A stretch of DNA of 64,000 nt from Poronia punctata. Its lineage: Eukaryota > Ascomycota > Sordariomycetes > Xylariales > Xylariaceae. This document shows, one piece after another, positions 1-12,780 of the stretch; position 1 is the stretch's first letter, and every line of letters begins with the position of its first letter. The stretch lies in contig MU401544.1 of assembly GCA_022579005.1 (NCBI GenBank), forward strand, positions 1-64,000, given 5' to 3'. A program made the position numbers and the translations under genes. Below the pieces are notes generated by a model. That model had not been told where the DNA came from, made no database searches, and saw only the letters and a program-made list of their open reading frames with translations.

Positions 1-3000
1 CTTTTTATAAATATTTTTTTTTAAAGTTTTTATATATAATATTAACTTAAGCTTTTATATTTATATTTATAATAACTTTTTTTAGCTTTTGCTTATTACT
101 TAAAAAAACTATAGCTGCTGCTTAAAATAGCTTTATAGTACTAAATACTTTATAAAACTTTATTAAAGTAAATTAAACATATTAACTTACTTTAGCTTAG
201 CTTTTAACTTTTTATTTTTAAAGTTTAACTAAGCTGCTTAAACGTTTTATACTTTATTTTTAAGCTATTTTAATAGTTTTTGCTTAACTTTGCTTAATTA
301 GCAATTTAACGCTAATTACTTATTTTTTAAGCAATATTTAGCTATATAGCTTTTTTTATTATAGCAGTAGCACTTTATAAAGCTATTATTAGTATATGCT
401 AATTTGCTTTAGTTTTAATTTATTTATTATTTTAATAAGTTATTAGTTTTTTTTTTAAACTACTTAAACGCTTTTAAGTTATTTACTAACTTTTTTTATT
501 TTAATAAACGTTTAGCATATTTTTACTTTTATAATAGCTTATACTTTTTATTAGCATAATACTAAGTGCTTTATTATTTTTTAGCTTTTTAATATATTAT
601 AATTATATTATTAAGTAATATATATTGCTTTATTAAAATTTTTTTTAGTTTTTTTTAAAGTTTATATTAATAGTTAAAAGCTAGTTAGCTATTATTTTTT
701 AATAGTATAGCGCTTTTAAGTTTTTATACTAATACTTATTAATAAAAAAAAATTTTTTTAAGTTTTTATTTTTTTATTATTAAAGCTTATATAACTACTT
801 TTAAAAAGTTTGCTTAAATAGCTTTAAGTTAACGTTTTTTTGCTAAATAAACTTTTAAAAGTTGTTAAAAATAGCTTTGTTTTTTAAGTTATTATAATTT
901 AATATATTTTAATAAAAACGCTAATTTATTTAAATATTAAACTTAGCTTGCGTTAAGGCTTATATAATTTATATTAAATCTTTATAGCTAAGCTTTTGCT
1001 AATTGCTTTTTTTTATAGCTATAATTTAGTTTTTAATTTTTATAATAGTAGCATTTTACTTTAACTACTTATAATTATATATAAAAGCTTTAACGTTATT
1101 TTTATATTATAGCTTTTTTTGCTTAGCAAGTAGCTAAAATAATTATAAGTTTTAATTTATTATATTAATAATCTAGTTTAAAAAATTATTTTTTTAGCTT
1201 TTTAAACTTTTATAAAAACTATTATAATAAAAGCTTTTATTAAATAAGCTACTATATAATAGCAGCTTTAAGTAAAAAAAATAGCTTTTACTTTTTTAAT
1301 TTTTTTAAAAGTTGCTAGCTATTAGCTAATTATTTATTTTAATAAGTAGCATATTTTATTTTAAGTTTTTTAATTTACTATTAAGTTTTTTGCTTTTTTT
1401 ATTATATTTATTATTACTTTTTTATTTTTAGTTATTTATAAATTTAGCTTAACTATTAGCTAGTTTTTTTAGTTTTTATTGCTTATTTTTAATATTAGGT
1501 TTATTAAGCTTGTTTATATTATTGCTAGTTATTTACTTAATAGTTATAAACTATGCTTAGTTTTTAGTTTAAATCTTTTTACTAAATATTGTATTATAAC
1601 TTAAAAATATAAAAATAAAAAAATATAAAGGTTTAAATAATAAAGTAGTTATAAAGTAATATTACTAGCAATTTTAAAAACTAAATATATTAAATAACTT
1701 TTATTTAATTAGCTAAATAAGTAACTAGACTAGCTAAAAGGATTAAAAAAAGTATAACTAGCAAAGCCTTAGCTATTAATTAGCATAGCTTTAGCTAATA
1801 AGTGGTTTGTGCGCAAATAGCTTGGCAAATAGGTTCTTTAGCTAGGTGCCCTGTTACACTTTTTAGCTAAAAAAAAATTGTTTTAAGTATTTACTTATTT
1901 ATTATAATAGTTTAAGCTTTTATACTATTGCGCTATAGTATAGTTTTTTTATAATTAATTATATAAATTTAAGCGTATAAAGTAGCTTTTATTATATATT
2001 TTTTTTGCAAATTTTCTATATTTTGCCTTTTATAGTTGCTACTTTATTATTATTAATATATAGCATATTAAATTTATTTTAATTAGCAGCTTATAGCTAC
2101 TTTTTAAGCTATTTAAGTAGTTTAGCAGCTTTTAAATATGCTTTATAAAACTTTTTTAATAGCTTTACGCTATTTTTAAAGTTTTTTGCTATATACTATT
2201 TATTATTTATATTTTACTTTTTCTAGTATACTTTATATTATAGCTTATTATAGTATAGTTTTAATATATATATTTTTTTAACTATAAATTTTTTTTTGCT
2301 TGCTAGTTTTACTTATAAGCTTTTAAAATTTTTAAATTTTTATTTTAGCAAGAAATTATTAAAGTACTTTTATAAATAGTTAGCATAAAACTTATTAGTT
2401 GCTTTTTATAATAAAGGTACTTTAAAAGTATAAGTATTTTTATTATAAGTTAATATTTAAAACTTTTGCTAGGTTATAAAATAGTTTAACTTATTAAATA
2501 GTTAGTTAGTAAGCTAAAATTAGCACTTTTTTAAAATAAATATAAAGTTTTTTATATTAAAATTAAAATTTTTTTAACTTTTATTTACTTGCTTTATTAT
2601 ACGTTTTTATATTTATTAAAAGTTTACTTTTATAGTATTAATATAATTTTAAATTTTTTAAGCGCGTTTTTGTATACTTTTGCATAATTGCTATTTTTTA
2701 AAATATAAAATATTTAGTTTTTTTTTAGTAGTTTTATTTTCTTAGTTAAAATAAAAAAGTATAAAAAAGCTTATTTTTACTTTATAAAGCAAAAGTTTAA
2801 TTAATTTATATAATATAGCAGCTTATATATAGTTTATAGCTAGTATATATTTTAACTAATTATTTTAATAATAGTTTATATATAGTTATAACTATTAGTT
2901 TAAGTATTTATTTATTATTTTTACTTATTTTACTATTTTATAGTAATTTATAAAAGCTAAAATTTAAGTAATTTTTAGTATTTTTACTAGTTTATTTATA

Positions 3001-6000
3001 AAAGCTAAAATAAATTAAAGTTTTTTATTAAATATAATTATAATTAAAAGTTTAAAAACTTTAAAAAGTTTTTTATAATATATCTAAGTTGCTTATTAAA
3101 TAATAACTTTAGTAGTATATAAAATAATTTATACTTTTTTGCTTAATTTATTTACTATTACTATTATATTATTATAACTATATTTATTTTTTAGTATTTA
3201 TTTAAAATTAATTACTAAGTAATACTATATGCAGTTTAGTACTAGTAGTAGTATTAACTTACTTAATATTTTATTTTTTAAAACTTTTACTAATTAACAT
3301 TATAAATAGTTAGCTATATATTTATTATAATCTTTTTTTAATTTTAGCTACTAATAACGCTTAGCTACTAAGCAGCAAGTCTTTTTTTTTCTAAAGTATA
3401 TTATAAGCATTTATTTATATGCTTTTATAATTAACTTTATATATAAATATAATAAGTTTAAAACTACTAGTTATTTTTTATATATTATTAACTTATTTTA
3501 TAATATTTATAAGTTTTTTATTTTTTTTACTATTATTTACGCTTTTTGCTAATATATTTATATTTTTAAGTTATTTTTATTTTTATTTAATATTTTATTA
3601 ATTAACTAAAAACTTATAAAGTTTTTTATTACCTTTTAAAGTTTAAATGCTAATATTTTAGTAAGCAGGTCCTATATTTATAAACTAGCAAACTTAAACA
3701 CTATAAGCTTAAAAAAAGTTATATAGCATTACTATTTTTTTTTCTTTTTTTATAAAACTATATTTTTTTACTTTTATAATAAAGCATTTATAATAACGTT
3801 TTTTTTACTAAGCTTATAAGTAATTATAAAATTATACTTTATAAGTAATATAAACTATCTTACTTATTATAAATTAAAACATTACTTAGTACTAAAATAT
3901 TTTAAAGCTTTATAGTTTATAATTACTATAAATAGCTTTTTTTATTAATATTTAATTAACTTTGCTTTTTATTTTTTTAATGCTAGTATTACTACTAGCA
4001 TTTTTTTATTATAAATATTATAATTAAGCTTTACGCCTTTTGTAGTTTTTAAAAAAAAAGCTATAAAGTACTAAGTTTTATTATTAAGTTATAATTAAAA
4101 TAGCACGCTAGCTACTACTTTATTTAAAGCGTTTATTTTTACTTTTATTAGCAAGTTATAATTATAATATTATAAAAGTAATACTAATATTAAAGTTTTT
4201 TTTAAGCTTTAAAATATTTTTTTACATTTTTTACTTTAAAAAAATATTATATTATAATATATTAAAGCTATTAACAGTTTTGCTTTTTTACTATAGTTTT
4301 AAATAAATTTTTTATAAAAGTTGTAAAATTTTAAAAAAAATTAAACTTTTTTTATTATTATAAAAGTAGCTTACTTATAAACTACTTTAATTTTTATAAA
4401 GTTTATATTAACTTTTTTTAAACTTATAATATATTTAAAAAATTTTATTTAAATAATATAAAATTTTAATTTTTTTAGGTTTGCTTAAAGTCCTACTTTT
4501 TTTAATTGCTACAATACTTTTTTTATATATTTTTTATATTTTTTAATAATATTAAAGTATATTAATATATTATTAATATATATACAATAAAAGTAGTTTA
4601 AGTAATTAAACAACATATTATTAATATATTTTTAAAACGTTAAAAGTTTATTTATAAAGCTAAAAAATAGCACTTTATACTTATAAGCTTTATATTTAAT
4701 ATAAAAGGTTATAAAGTCTTTAGTTTTTATAGCTATATAAATACAATAAAATACTTATTATATATTAATTTTTATAAAGATTTTTATATAAAAAACTTTT
4801 AAAAAAGTCTTTTTTATTAGTAGTAGCAAGTAATAATCTTTTTTTATTAAATTATTTAATTTTTTATAGTTTATATAAAAATATAACCTTTTATAAAGCT
4901 TTTAAACAAATAAAACAAGTAAAGCTTATAAAATATTACTTAGCTTTATAAATCCTTTTTAAAGTTAATTTATAAAATATTTTTATACTACTTTTAATTT
5001 ATTTAATAACATTTTATATAGTAAACTATATTTTAAATTATTAGCTAATTTCTTATTTATAAATTTTATTAAATAGTTTACTTTTAAATAGCATAAAAAA
5101 AGTTTATTTAAGTTAACTTTACTAAAAGTATATAATAAAAAGTAGTATTTTAGCAAAATTACCTTAAAAGCTTATTTTTTTAGCTTTTTACTTTTTTTAT
5201 TAAAAAATTTCTTAGTTTTTTTTTTATTAATAATAAAATTAATTTTTTTATGCTAATAATTTTAACTTTACTTTTAGCTTAATTAATATATACTATTTTT
5301 TAAAAGAAAAATGCTATTAAAAAGCATATTTTAGTTTATAGTTATTTTTTATACTAAGCAATACTATTTTTTTATATACAATATAGTTTTTAAGCATTTA
5401 ATAACTAGTTATTTAAAATATTTTATTTTTTAACTTAGTTTTTTTTAATTTTTTTACTAGCTATAGCTAGTTATTAGGTTTATTTAAGTTAATTACTATT
5501 AACTTTTTTATTTTTTAAATATTTATTTTAGTTAGGTTTTAGCTTTAGTATATTATAAATTTTAAAGTTAGTTTAACTATTTGCTAAAAAAAGTTATTAT
5601 TTAAACAATAACTTATATTAAATAGTAAGTTTTTAAAAAATATAAGCTTATACTACTAATAATTTAGTAGTATTTTATGCTATTTAAACTATAATTTTTT
5701 TAATATTATAATATATTATATTTTTAATATAATAAGCAAGACAGCTTTAAAAGTCCGTTTTTTTATATATATTATAACTAGTATAATCTTATATATTTTT
5801 TAATTAATTTTACTATTAAATCTTATTATAATATAATAGTTAAAGTTTATTAAAATAGTAAGTTTTAAAGCTATTTTTATTTGTTTAGCTAATTTTATAT
5901 TTATTACTATATATACGTTAGCTTTTATATTACTAAAAACATTATTAGTTTGCAAAAAAGTTTTATTATTAAATAAAGTATAACTAAATATAAAAGGTTT

Positions 6001-9000
6001 TTTTTTTATATACTTATTTATAATATTTAGTTCTTTATAGTTAATAATTATTAATAATATTTTTTTTAAGTAAAAGTTTATTTAACTTAAAATTACTTTT
6101 TTAATAGTAGCTTATTTTTTATTTTTAGCTATAAGTTTTTAACTTTATATTTATATACTATTATAATAGCCTAAATTTATACTTAGCAATTAAAATTATC
6201 TTTTTTTTATAAGCAATTATAAAACGTATATTTTTAACCTTTACAATTAAAGCATTAACCTTTAATAATAAAAGTTTTTATTTTTTTAGTAAACAACTTA
6301 AGTTATTATCTAATTAAATATTTATTACTACTAGTTTAGTTTTTATTATATTAGCTAAAAAAAGTACTATTATTTATTAACTAGGTTACTTTTATATTAT
6401 TTACTTAAGTAAGCTATACTAATTTATTTATATTATTGCTAGTATAGCTATTATTTATATTAAAAAGTTTTTAATTTAGCTTATGCTTATTTTTTTATTA
6501 AAACGTATACACTACTTAAATATAGTATTAAATAAAAACATTAAAGTTTATATTAATATTTAAGTACTATAAAATAGTTTTTTTATATAGTTAAGTAGTA
6601 AGTTTATTATAAAACTCTTTTTTTTACTTAATATAAAAAATTTAACGTTTACTAGCAAAACGTATAAAACTATTTTTAAAAGTTTAATAATTAGCAAAAC
6701 TTTTTATTTTTAACTTTTAATACTTTATTTTAACGTTTTGCTTTTAATTAACATTTTTATACTTACTTTTTAAATAATTAAATAGTTTAGTAAAAGTATT
6801 TATTACGTTTAAATAATTATTTTATAAGTAAAGTTATAAGTTTTTAGTAACTATTTTTTTTAAGTATACTTTAATATTTACTAATTAAGCTTTTTTATTT
6901 ATAAACTAGTTTTTATTAGCTTTAAAGCAATTTTTTATATATTTTAATTATATTTTAAAAGTTATCTTATTTTTATTTTTATTATTATAAAATATAAAAA
7001 CTTTAATTTTAGCTAACTTATAAAGTGTAGTTAAAGTTAAAAACATATTATTTTTAAATATTAAATAGCTATAAGCTAAAAAGTTTACTACTTATTAGTT
7101 TATATTAGCTATTTAAAACTTAAAGCGTTTAATTTTATTATAAGTATTAAGTAGGTTTTATATTATACGCTTAATTATTTTATTTATATTAAGTTTAAGT
7201 TTTAGTACTAAAGCTTTTTTATTACGTTTTTAAGTATAACTATTTACTTACTACTAAAAGCGTTATACTTTTTTTTTTAATACTATAATTTTATAAATAC
7301 CTAGTTTGCTTAAGTAATAAGTTTAGCAAATTAAGTTTAATATAATATTTTTGCTTATAAAAAAACGTATATAAAGCTTATTTACTTATACTTAATAAGC
7401 AAGCAATATTAAAGTATATATTTTAAACTTTTAAAATATAATATTAAAATAAATATTTACTAGGTTTTTAAACGCTTTAATATTTATTATGCTATTAAAA
7501 TTAAATATTGCCTTTTTTTTATTTTTTATTAATAAAATAAATAAAAATCTTAGTTTATTAAATCTTTTAATATATAATTTAGCAAAAGCTTAAACTAGAT
7601 TATAAATCTTTTAATAATACTATATAGTTATAACTTTGTAGCAAGTATTTTTAAAAGTATTTAATATAATTTATTAATTAAAAATATAAGCTTAATTAAT
7701 TAAAGTATTAAGTATATTTTTAGCATTAAACTTTTTATATTTTAAAGTTTTAATATTTATATTTTAAAATAGCTATAAAATAAAAGTAAACTAATAGCAT
7801 AATTTAGTTTATAAAATCTTATTTATTTTTAAAATAGTTTTAATAAAGTTACTATTTATATATAAAGTTTTAGCTAAAGCTTGTTACTTTATAGCTACGT
7901 ATATTTTAGCGCGTTTTTTATTTTTTTAAGCTATAATTTTAATTAGTAGCTAAAATAATTATTATCTTAGCAGCTTTACTAGTGCTATTAATTAATTAAT
8001 TAGTTTTAAGTTAAATTTATAAACTAAAGATTATATATATAATAATTTTAGGTTTTAAATTTAAATAATTTAATAACTTTAAAATTGTTATAAATAAGTT
8101 ATAAAAAAGTAAAGCTTTAAAAAGTAACTTAATCTTATTGCTAAAAATTCTAAAGTAAAGAAAAAAAGAAAAAAAAGCTTTTAAAATCTTGTTAAATATG
8201 CAAGCCTATATACGTACAAAATAGTAAAGCTATAGCTACTTATAAGTATAGGCCTTAGTATTTACTGTTTTAAAAAAGTAATAGCTATAAGCCACTTAAT
8301 TAGCTATACTGCTATTAACTAATCTATAACTTTTAGTAAAAAATTAATAATTATAAAAAAGCAAAAGTAAACCTTATATAAAGTTATACTTATTAGTATA
8401 AAAAAAGTAGTAAGCTAACTATAAAACTAAACTAATAACATATAAAAATATTTTTTTAGCAAATAAGTTTTATAAAAAATTGTTAAATAGCAATATTAAA
8501 AAAAAAATACTAATAAAAAAATTAACATTTTAATTAAAACGTATAAAAATATATTTTTTATTATTTTATAAATAAAAAATTAATATAGTATAAAGTATAT
8601 AAGATAAAAGATTATAAATATTAATTAAAAAGTATTAAAAAAAAACGCAATAATAGCTATTAAAAAAGCAATACAAATTTAAAAAAAGCTATTAAGCTAA
8701 ACTATATAGCGTATAATACTAAAAAGCAACTTACTATTAAAGCTACTAAAAATAATAAAAAACATTATAGCGCAAAGTAAAAAAAAAAGTATAAAATAAA
8801 CTTAATTAATTTTTAGCAGCAGTATAAAAAAAAACTTTAAATTTTTTTACTATATAAAAGAAAAAAAAATAGTAAAAAAAAAAGAAAAAAAAAATAAGCA
8901 GTAAAAAGTAAAGGGTTTTTATACTTTAATAGCTAATTATATAAAATTAGCGTTTATAACTAATAATAGTAATTATAAAAGTTATACTTTTTTTACTTTT

Positions 9001-9791
9001 TTAATAACATATAATAGCTACTTTTATTAGCTATATTTATTAATTTTAACTATATTTTTTAATTATAATCTTACTATATATAAAAAATTACCTAATAGCT
9101 ACTAAATAATTATTTTTTTACTTATATTAATACTAGCAACATTATATATATACTTATAATTATTATAACAAACTTAAAACTAGATTTATACCTTAGTATA
9201 AAAAAAAGTTATAACCTAAAAATAAAAAAAAAAGTATAAAAGTATAAATATTTATTTAATTTTATTTTAATTTTTTAAAAGTTATTTTTAATAAACTAAC
9301 CTTTTTATATAAAAAAACAAAAGAAACATATTTATTTTATATATATAAAAAATAAACGTTTTTATATAAAAAAAAAACTCTTAGTATTAAAATATTAATA
9401 ATAACACTATAGCTAAAAACGCAGCTTAAGCTACTAAAGCTATAAAAGTTAAGCTAACTTAACTAAGTAAATAAAGTACTTATTAGCTATATAGTAGCTA
9501 ACTTATAACGTAAACACTAGCAAAGTTTTCTTAGCCCTTTTAATTTTAATTAAATTAGTTAGCTTTATATAAAAACAATATAAAAAAAAATTGCGCCTTA
9601 GCTATAATTTTCGACTTAAAACTTAAACAATTATATAAAACCAATTTAAAAAATAAAATTTATTATTATTTGTTTTATATATTGTTTATTACTTTATTTT
9701 TTTTATTTTATAAAAAAACAAAGTCTTTAGCTATATACATTTATTATATATATAAAAAACAAAGTACTTCCTATTTTTTAGTAAAAAAACT

Positions 9792-9828
<37 letters not shown>

Positions 9829-9985
9829 TATTTTAATTTAATAATATATATATATTTTTTTATAAATAAAAAAAAGAAAATATATTTATAAAATAAGTAT
9901 AAAGTAAGTTAAGCTAAAAATTTAAAATTGATTTTTTTGCAAAAAATAAACATTGTTTTTTAAGGTACTAACTTACTTTTAAGTA
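1..9985. repeat. AT-rich, RIP-like degraded repeat block
   Basis: This is almost pure A/T sequence with no believable coding frame; the first 60 bases contain only five G or C. CpA and its complement TpG are nearly absent while TpA is abundant, which is the classical outcome of repeat-induced point mutation, the fungal C-to-T process acting on duplicated DNA. In the first 600 bases I count 16 CpA/TpG sites, 15 of them in GCA/TGC, and no TpC, CpC, GpA or GpG. T runs dominate the + strand over most of the block, and A runs dominate at about 8,130-9,500. The original element, presumably one or more transposons, is no longer recognisable. The block runs past the left edge, so it could be part of a larger AT isochore, a subtelomere or a centromere; the window cannot decide. 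Confidence 0.85.
9795..9824. repeat. (AT)n microsatellite
   Basis: An uninterrupted alternating A/T tract of about 30 bases lies near the right end of the AT-rich block. It is simple-sequence DNA and explains the low-complexity reading frame at 9,670-9,891. Confidence 0.9.
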
Positions 9986-10784
9986 TATGCTAAGAGACTT
10001 GGTAAACTAGGGAATTTACAGGTTGCAAGGGGAATTAACAGCTCTTAGGGGGGGGGGGACTTATAGCTTGTCGCATTCCTCATGTTTACCAGTACTCGTA
10101 AAGGTAAACTGCTAAACTACTCGTGCCTAGCGACGTACACTAGCCCTTTTAATACATGTACATGTACGCGTACAGACCGCGAACAGAGTCGGTGTGGAAT
10201 TCATCAGCTTCCGCGATGAGATCTGGAATCAAGTATGTTAAGATCAAAGGGACAACCAGTGCAAAGGGTCTGGTTTCCGTCGTCATACTCGTTCCTAGGC
10301 GGCCTGTCTTATCACAAACTTCTCAAACCATCGTCGTTGGTGGAAGGCCATACTTATATTCAAAGATTCCTCTACAGGAGAAGGTGGCCTGTTGTGCAAG
10401 TGGAAATTAACTACCGCGTAATCAGGGCTAATTAGCCCAGCTGAAAACACATTACTTCAAAAGTCTCATGCATGAACCCTGCAGATGCATCATTAGTAAG
10501 GGTAACATCCGCTCCAAGAATTTGGGCAAAATTCTCAACACCAGTCCTGGATAGTATCAAGTTGGCGGGGCGAGGAGATTCTTTGCGATCAAGAGGTACA
10601 CGTACGTGGACACACGTAAGATGCGGTCAGGACGGACGGATTCGTGACTCCTAAGAATGAGAATTGTTAAATAAAGGCGATGGCCGCTTCAAGCGAGTCC
10701 TGTACTCATGCTTTTCCATCCGTCAGTAAATCTGCGGGGAGAAAACTCATCATACACGTCACCTCCTTTCCAAAGTAGAACAGA
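9986..10784. other. Compartment boundary and upstream spacer
   Basis: Base composition changes abruptly from AT-rich to ordinary genic DNA near 9,986. A run of 11 G lies at 10,048-10,058. Short frames at 10,156-10,654 show no family resemblance and no start context, so I see no gene here. The last part serves as promoter and leader of the acyltransferase at 10,785. Confidence 0.6.
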
Positions 10785-12188
10785 ATGGCTTCAGAGTACG
10801 CGAGCAGGATCCCAAGCCTGATCCCCCTAGAGAAGGCGGGACCACAGGGTTACATTCGAATGGTATTCCCCTTCGAACTGGGCGATTCTTATGATGCGGA
10901 CGCGGTATTCGACATCCTCAAGCGGGGTTTAGAAGCTGCTAAAGTACGAATCCCAACACTCGCTTGCGAAGGCGTCCCGGACACAGACTCGGAACAGGCC
11001 GGTGTATTAAAACTGCAAAATTACGACGACTACGAGACCATTATCAAAAAGGACCTAAGAGCACCAGGGGCATTCCCTTATACTTACGCCGATATCAAAG
11101 CGAAAACATTTCCCAACGAAGCATTCCCAGGGGAACTGCTTTGGCGGAGATTCACATGGCCATCTCCCGGCGAGAGGCTCCCAGTTGTGGATTTTCAGGC
11201 CAACTTCATCCAGGGAGGCTTGCTGCTGACAGGTGCCTTCCACCACGTCTTCGGTGACGCTACGGCGTATTATACCTACCTCGAGACCTGGGCCGAGGAG
11301 TGTCGCCGGATACAGGGCGAGACGGGGGCGCGGAACGAGATCCCAGACGCCTTCTTCACCGACCGGGAGAAGCACATGAAGCCCTCGGGGCGCAACCCCG
11401 GCCGGGTCGAAGACCACCCCGAGATCTTGGTGCTGCCCTTTACGCCGGACAGCGCACCGCCCAAAATGCTCTCGTTAGAACACGTTGGCCAGGTTTTCCG
11501 GCTTAGCGCTGAGCAGCTCACGGCGCTCAAGGCGGATGCGTCACCTGCCAACGCGTCGACACCGTCGGAACAGAAGTGGGTGTCGACGAACGACGCCCTT
11601 TCGGCGCTGATGTGGCGGTCAGTCATGAACGCCCAGTTCTCCTCAGACGATATCGACGACGACGCCATCTCCATCTTCAATATTGCTGTCGACTCGCGGT
11701 CGAGGGCTGACCCACCCGTGCACGCACGCACGCTGGGCAACTGGCTGGGCTGGGTGGCGCCGACACTGGCAATCCGCAAAATGCTCTCGCCCGGGAAAGA
11801 AAGCCTGGCGGATGCAGCAGTAGCCATCCGCAAGGCTGTCTTGCAATTGACGAATCAGTATGTAGACGACATGGGCGCGCTGATCGCCAAGGCCGAGGAC
11901 ATGCGTCGCATCGTGGCCACGGCCTTTGTCGACGTGCCCGGCCGCAACTGCGTGCAGACCTCGTGGTATAACCTTGGCATCTATGGGCTCGATTGGGGCA
12001 AGACGCTCGGCGGCGCGATCCAGATGCTTCGCAGTCCCGAGATTGGTGTCATCAATGGTGGATCACTCGTCTTGCCTGCCCTGCCAGGTGGAGGTATCGA
12101 GATCTTGATCGGTGTTGAAAGTAAGGCCTTGCCTAAGCTGTTGAAAGATCCTCTCTTGGCCAAGTACGCCACCGCTGTGACATTGTGA
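10785..12188 (+). CDS. BAHD-type acyltransferase (trichothecene 3-O-acetyltransferase-like)
   Basis: An intronless 467-residue protein. The acyl-CoA transferase motif HxxxD is intact (His154-Val-Phe-Gly-Asp158, with a preceding His153), and a DWG motif at 403-405 sits where BAHD enzymes have DFGWG. Length and motif spacing fit the fungal transferases that acetylate hydroxyls on secondary metabolites or foreign compounds using acetyl-CoA in the cytosol; the closest named class is the trichothecene 3-O-acetyltransferase-like group. The substrate cannot be read from sequence, and no biosynthetic cluster genes flank it, so a detoxifying or stand-alone role is as likely as a pathway role. It is the first gene after the AT-rich block, a position where lineage-specific genes often lie. 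The ATG at 10,785 is the first in frame and is followed by a conserved-looking start of the family fold. Confidence 0.85.
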   Translation: MASEYASRIPSLIPLEKAGPQGYIRMVFPFELGDSYDADAVFDILKRGLEAAKVRIPTLACEGVPDTDSEQAGVLKLQNYDDYETIIKKDLRAPGAFPYTYADIKAKTFPNEAFPGELLWRRFTWPSPGERLPVVDFQANFIQGGLLLTGAFHHVFGDATAYYTYLETWAEECRRIQGETGARNEIPDAFFTDREKHMKPSGRNPGRVEDHPEILVLPFTPDSAPPKMLSLEHVGQVFRLSAEQLTALKADASPANASTPSEQKWVSTNDALSALMWRSVMNAQFSSDDIDDDAISIFNIAVDSRSRADPPVHARTLGNWLGWVAPTLAIRKMLSPGKESLADAAVAIRKAVLQLTNQYVDDMGALIAKAEDMRRIVATAFVDVPGRNCVQTSWYNLGIYGLDWGKTLGGAIQMLRSPEIGVINGGSLVLPALPGGGIEILIGVESKALPKLLKDPLLAKYATAVTL

Positions 12189-12780
12189 GGGTAGGAGTAG
12201 CTACTTAGTAGTTATATAGAGATGCTTGAAACTAGCATCCTATACGAGTAATGAGAAGATGTTTCTAAGCCACACCCATCTTTGGCATAACATTGGGTGA
12301 CAGATGGATTATTTTGAATCCCTGTTTACCTCTTAGGTATGCATGTGTGTCTAGACGTTGGGGAGAATTGGTAAGCAGTCACGGTCGGCAAGAACTGATC
12401 GTGCTTATCAATTTTGTCTGCCTCCATTCCTCTACAGGAAGGCACCCCTCGCTTCGACTTCCATCTCACAGTCTGTATCCAAAGTACCTAAGCACAAGTA
12501 GGTACTAATGTATTTAGCCCGTTTAGGGTACAAATTTCTATGAGTTTCTCTTTACAGTTACTGAATTCTGTTTACCTAACCCAATGCTGTTATACGTGTC
12601 CTGGACAAGGTAACAGCGCACAATGAACGGGTTTGGTTATTTTGACTCATGAACTACAACTTGTAAGGTAACTATGAGATACAGAGACACATAAATGTCA
12701 ATGCCTGCCTATATCCCTTATCGCCTATTAATCACCCAAAGAACGCCTTATGTCATAAACCTGAGCCTCCCCCCCCACAA
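12189..12780. other. Spacer between convergent genes
   Basis: This holds the 3' ends of the acyltransferase (+) and the dicarboxylate transporter (-). I see no coding frame, RNA gene or repeat beyond a C run near 12,770. Confidence 0.5.

Noticed and set aside
9670..9891. 73-codon frame rich in Ile, Tyr and Lys
   Set aside because: It lies in RIP-type AT-rich DNA and includes the (AT)n microsatellite; purely compositional.
1..9985. Identifiable retrotransposon polymerase or integrase
   Set aside because: The block is too mutated to read any domain by eye; naming the element would need alignment to an intact copy.
10156..10654. Several 60-84 codon frames
   Set aside because: No family resemblance, no splice continuity, no start context; likely promoter DNA of the acyltransferase.
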